From: JBLIAZ01 sp047631875
Lineage (GTDB): Bacteria > Bacteroidota > Bacteroidia > Flavobacteriales_C > GCA-002722245
Direction: 5' to 3'
Assembly (NCBI GenBank): GCA_047631875.1
Contig: JBLIAZ010000125.1
Location: forward strand, 1 to 7,333
Length of the DNA stretch: 7,333 nucleotides
Shown here: positions 6,745 to 7,333 of the stretch, in pieces
How positions within the stretch are numbered: the first letter of the stretch is position 1
Layout of the letters: every line of letters starts with the position of its first letter
The notes under the pieces: model-generated
What the model was told of the DNA's origin: nothing
Database searches by the model: none
The model's input: the letters and a program-made list of their open reading frames with translations, nothing else
Program-made: the position numbers and the translations under genes

Positions 6745-7333
6745 ATGTTTAAGATAAATGTTAAAATTTTCTTTCTGTTTTTTGTACTGACTTTTGTCAG
6801 TGCAACTTCCTATAGTCAAACTAAAGAGGAAAATCAACTCATTAAAACAGGGGAGAAGTATTTTGAGAATGGGGAGTTTTCTAAGGCTGTAAAAATATAT
6901 GGTCAACTGATTGGCGCGAACTCTCAAAACCCGGACTACAATTACAAATATGGAGCTTGCCTTATCCACACTGCTAAAAAAAAGACTGATGCTTTACCAT
7001 ACTTAAAGTATGCCGTTAAAAATCAGACAGAGGTCAGTGAAGCACATTTTTATCTAGGGAGGGCTTACCATATTAGTTATCACTTTGCAGAGGCCATTGG
7101 TTATTACAAAAAATTCAAGTCATCCATCAAGGAAAAAGAGGTGAAAAAATACCAATTGGATTTGTTGATTTCCGAATGTGAAAGAGCAAAAGAAATTATT
7201 AAGAACTTTAAGCAAGTAAAAGTCCTTAAAAGTAAAAAGCTTAAGAAGTCTCAGTTTTTCCGAGGATATGATTTGGGTAAGCTGAATAGAAAAATTTTAG
7301 TTAAACCAGATGAGTTCAAAACAAATGAAGATG
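6745..7333 (+). CDS. Secreted TPR-repeat protein, N-terminal 196 residues (runs off right edge)
   Basis: An open frame runs from the ATG at 6745 to the window edge without a stop. The protein begins with a Sec signal peptide, MFKINVKIFFLFFVLTFVSA, with likely cleavage at SYS|Q (24|25), so the mature protein is periplasmic or associated with the outer membrane. Three tetratricopeptide-like helical pairs follow at about 29-62, 63-96 and 97-130; the clearest signatures are GEFSKAVKIY (43-52) and AHFYLGRAYHISYHFAEAIGYY (100-121). A Lys-rich helical stretch (about 149-168) leads into FFRGYDLGKLNRKILVKPDE. Bacteroidota have many exported proteins of this plan, often with a C-terminal beta-propeller or OmpA-like domain, but the C-terminus is missing here, so the family cannot be fixed. 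TPRs imply a protein-binding scaffold role. No Shine-Dalgarno sequence is seen before the ATG. Confidence 0.8.
   Translation, partial: MFKINVKIFFLFFVLTFVSATSYSQTKEENQLIKTGEKYFENGEFSKAVKIYGQLIGANSQNPDYNYKYGACLIHTAKKKTDALPYLKYAVKNQTEVSEAHFYLGRAYHISYHFAEAIGYYKKFKSSIKEKEVKKYQLDLLISECERAKEIIKNFKQVKVLKSKKLKKSQFFRGYDLGKLNRKILVKPDEFKTNED

Noticed and set aside
6412..6969. Minus-strand open frames at 6412-6606 and 6655-6969
   Set aside because: The first is antisense to the FKBP catalytic domain and the second to the signal peptide and first repeats of the TPR gene. Both sense genes have clear protein signatures.

Overview
The window looks like an ordinary chromosomal housekeeping region of a low-GC Bacteroidota bacterium, most likely Flavobacteriia-like. 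Four things point there. The GyrA sequence has the Bacteroidota-type GyrA-box region and an acidic tail. A Bacteroidota-type promoter (TTTG, 21 bases, TAnnTTTG) lies upstream of clpC. Start codons mostly lack a Shine-Dalgarno sequence. A secreted TPR protein has the typical ...S|Q signal cleavage site. No mobile element, CRISPR array, RNA gene or defence island is visible.

Layout. Bases 1-148 hold the N-terminal part of a small uncharacterised gene on the minus strand, running off the left edge. Bases 149-331 are intergenic and hold a strong GC-cored hairpin (271-302) that probably terminates gyrA. Bases 332-2887 (minus) are a complete gyrA. Bases 2888-3124 separate gyrA from the divergent clpC; they contain a 16-bp perfect palindrome and the clpC promoter. 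Bases 3125-5674 (plus) are a complete clpC. After 34 bases comes a gene for an FKBP-type prolyl isomerase lipoprotein (5709-6662). After 82 more bases comes a secreted TPR protein (6745 to the right edge, incomplete).

How the genes relate. GyrA is half of DNA gyrase and controls supercoiling; its partner gyrB is not here. ClpC is a cytoplasmic AAA+ unfoldase that feeds the ClpP protease. The FKBP lipoprotein and the TPR protein carry export signals and act in the envelope. The three plus-strand genes may be co-transcribed, because no terminator is visible between them, but they work in different compartments.

I found no clear evidence of a previously undescribed multi-gene system. The most interesting point is that the FKBP lipoprotein appears to carry two divergent copies of the FKBP_N (Mip-type dimerisation) region ahead of a single catalytic domain. 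Secondary points are the clpC promoter, the nearby palindrome and the distribution of GyrA-box motifs.
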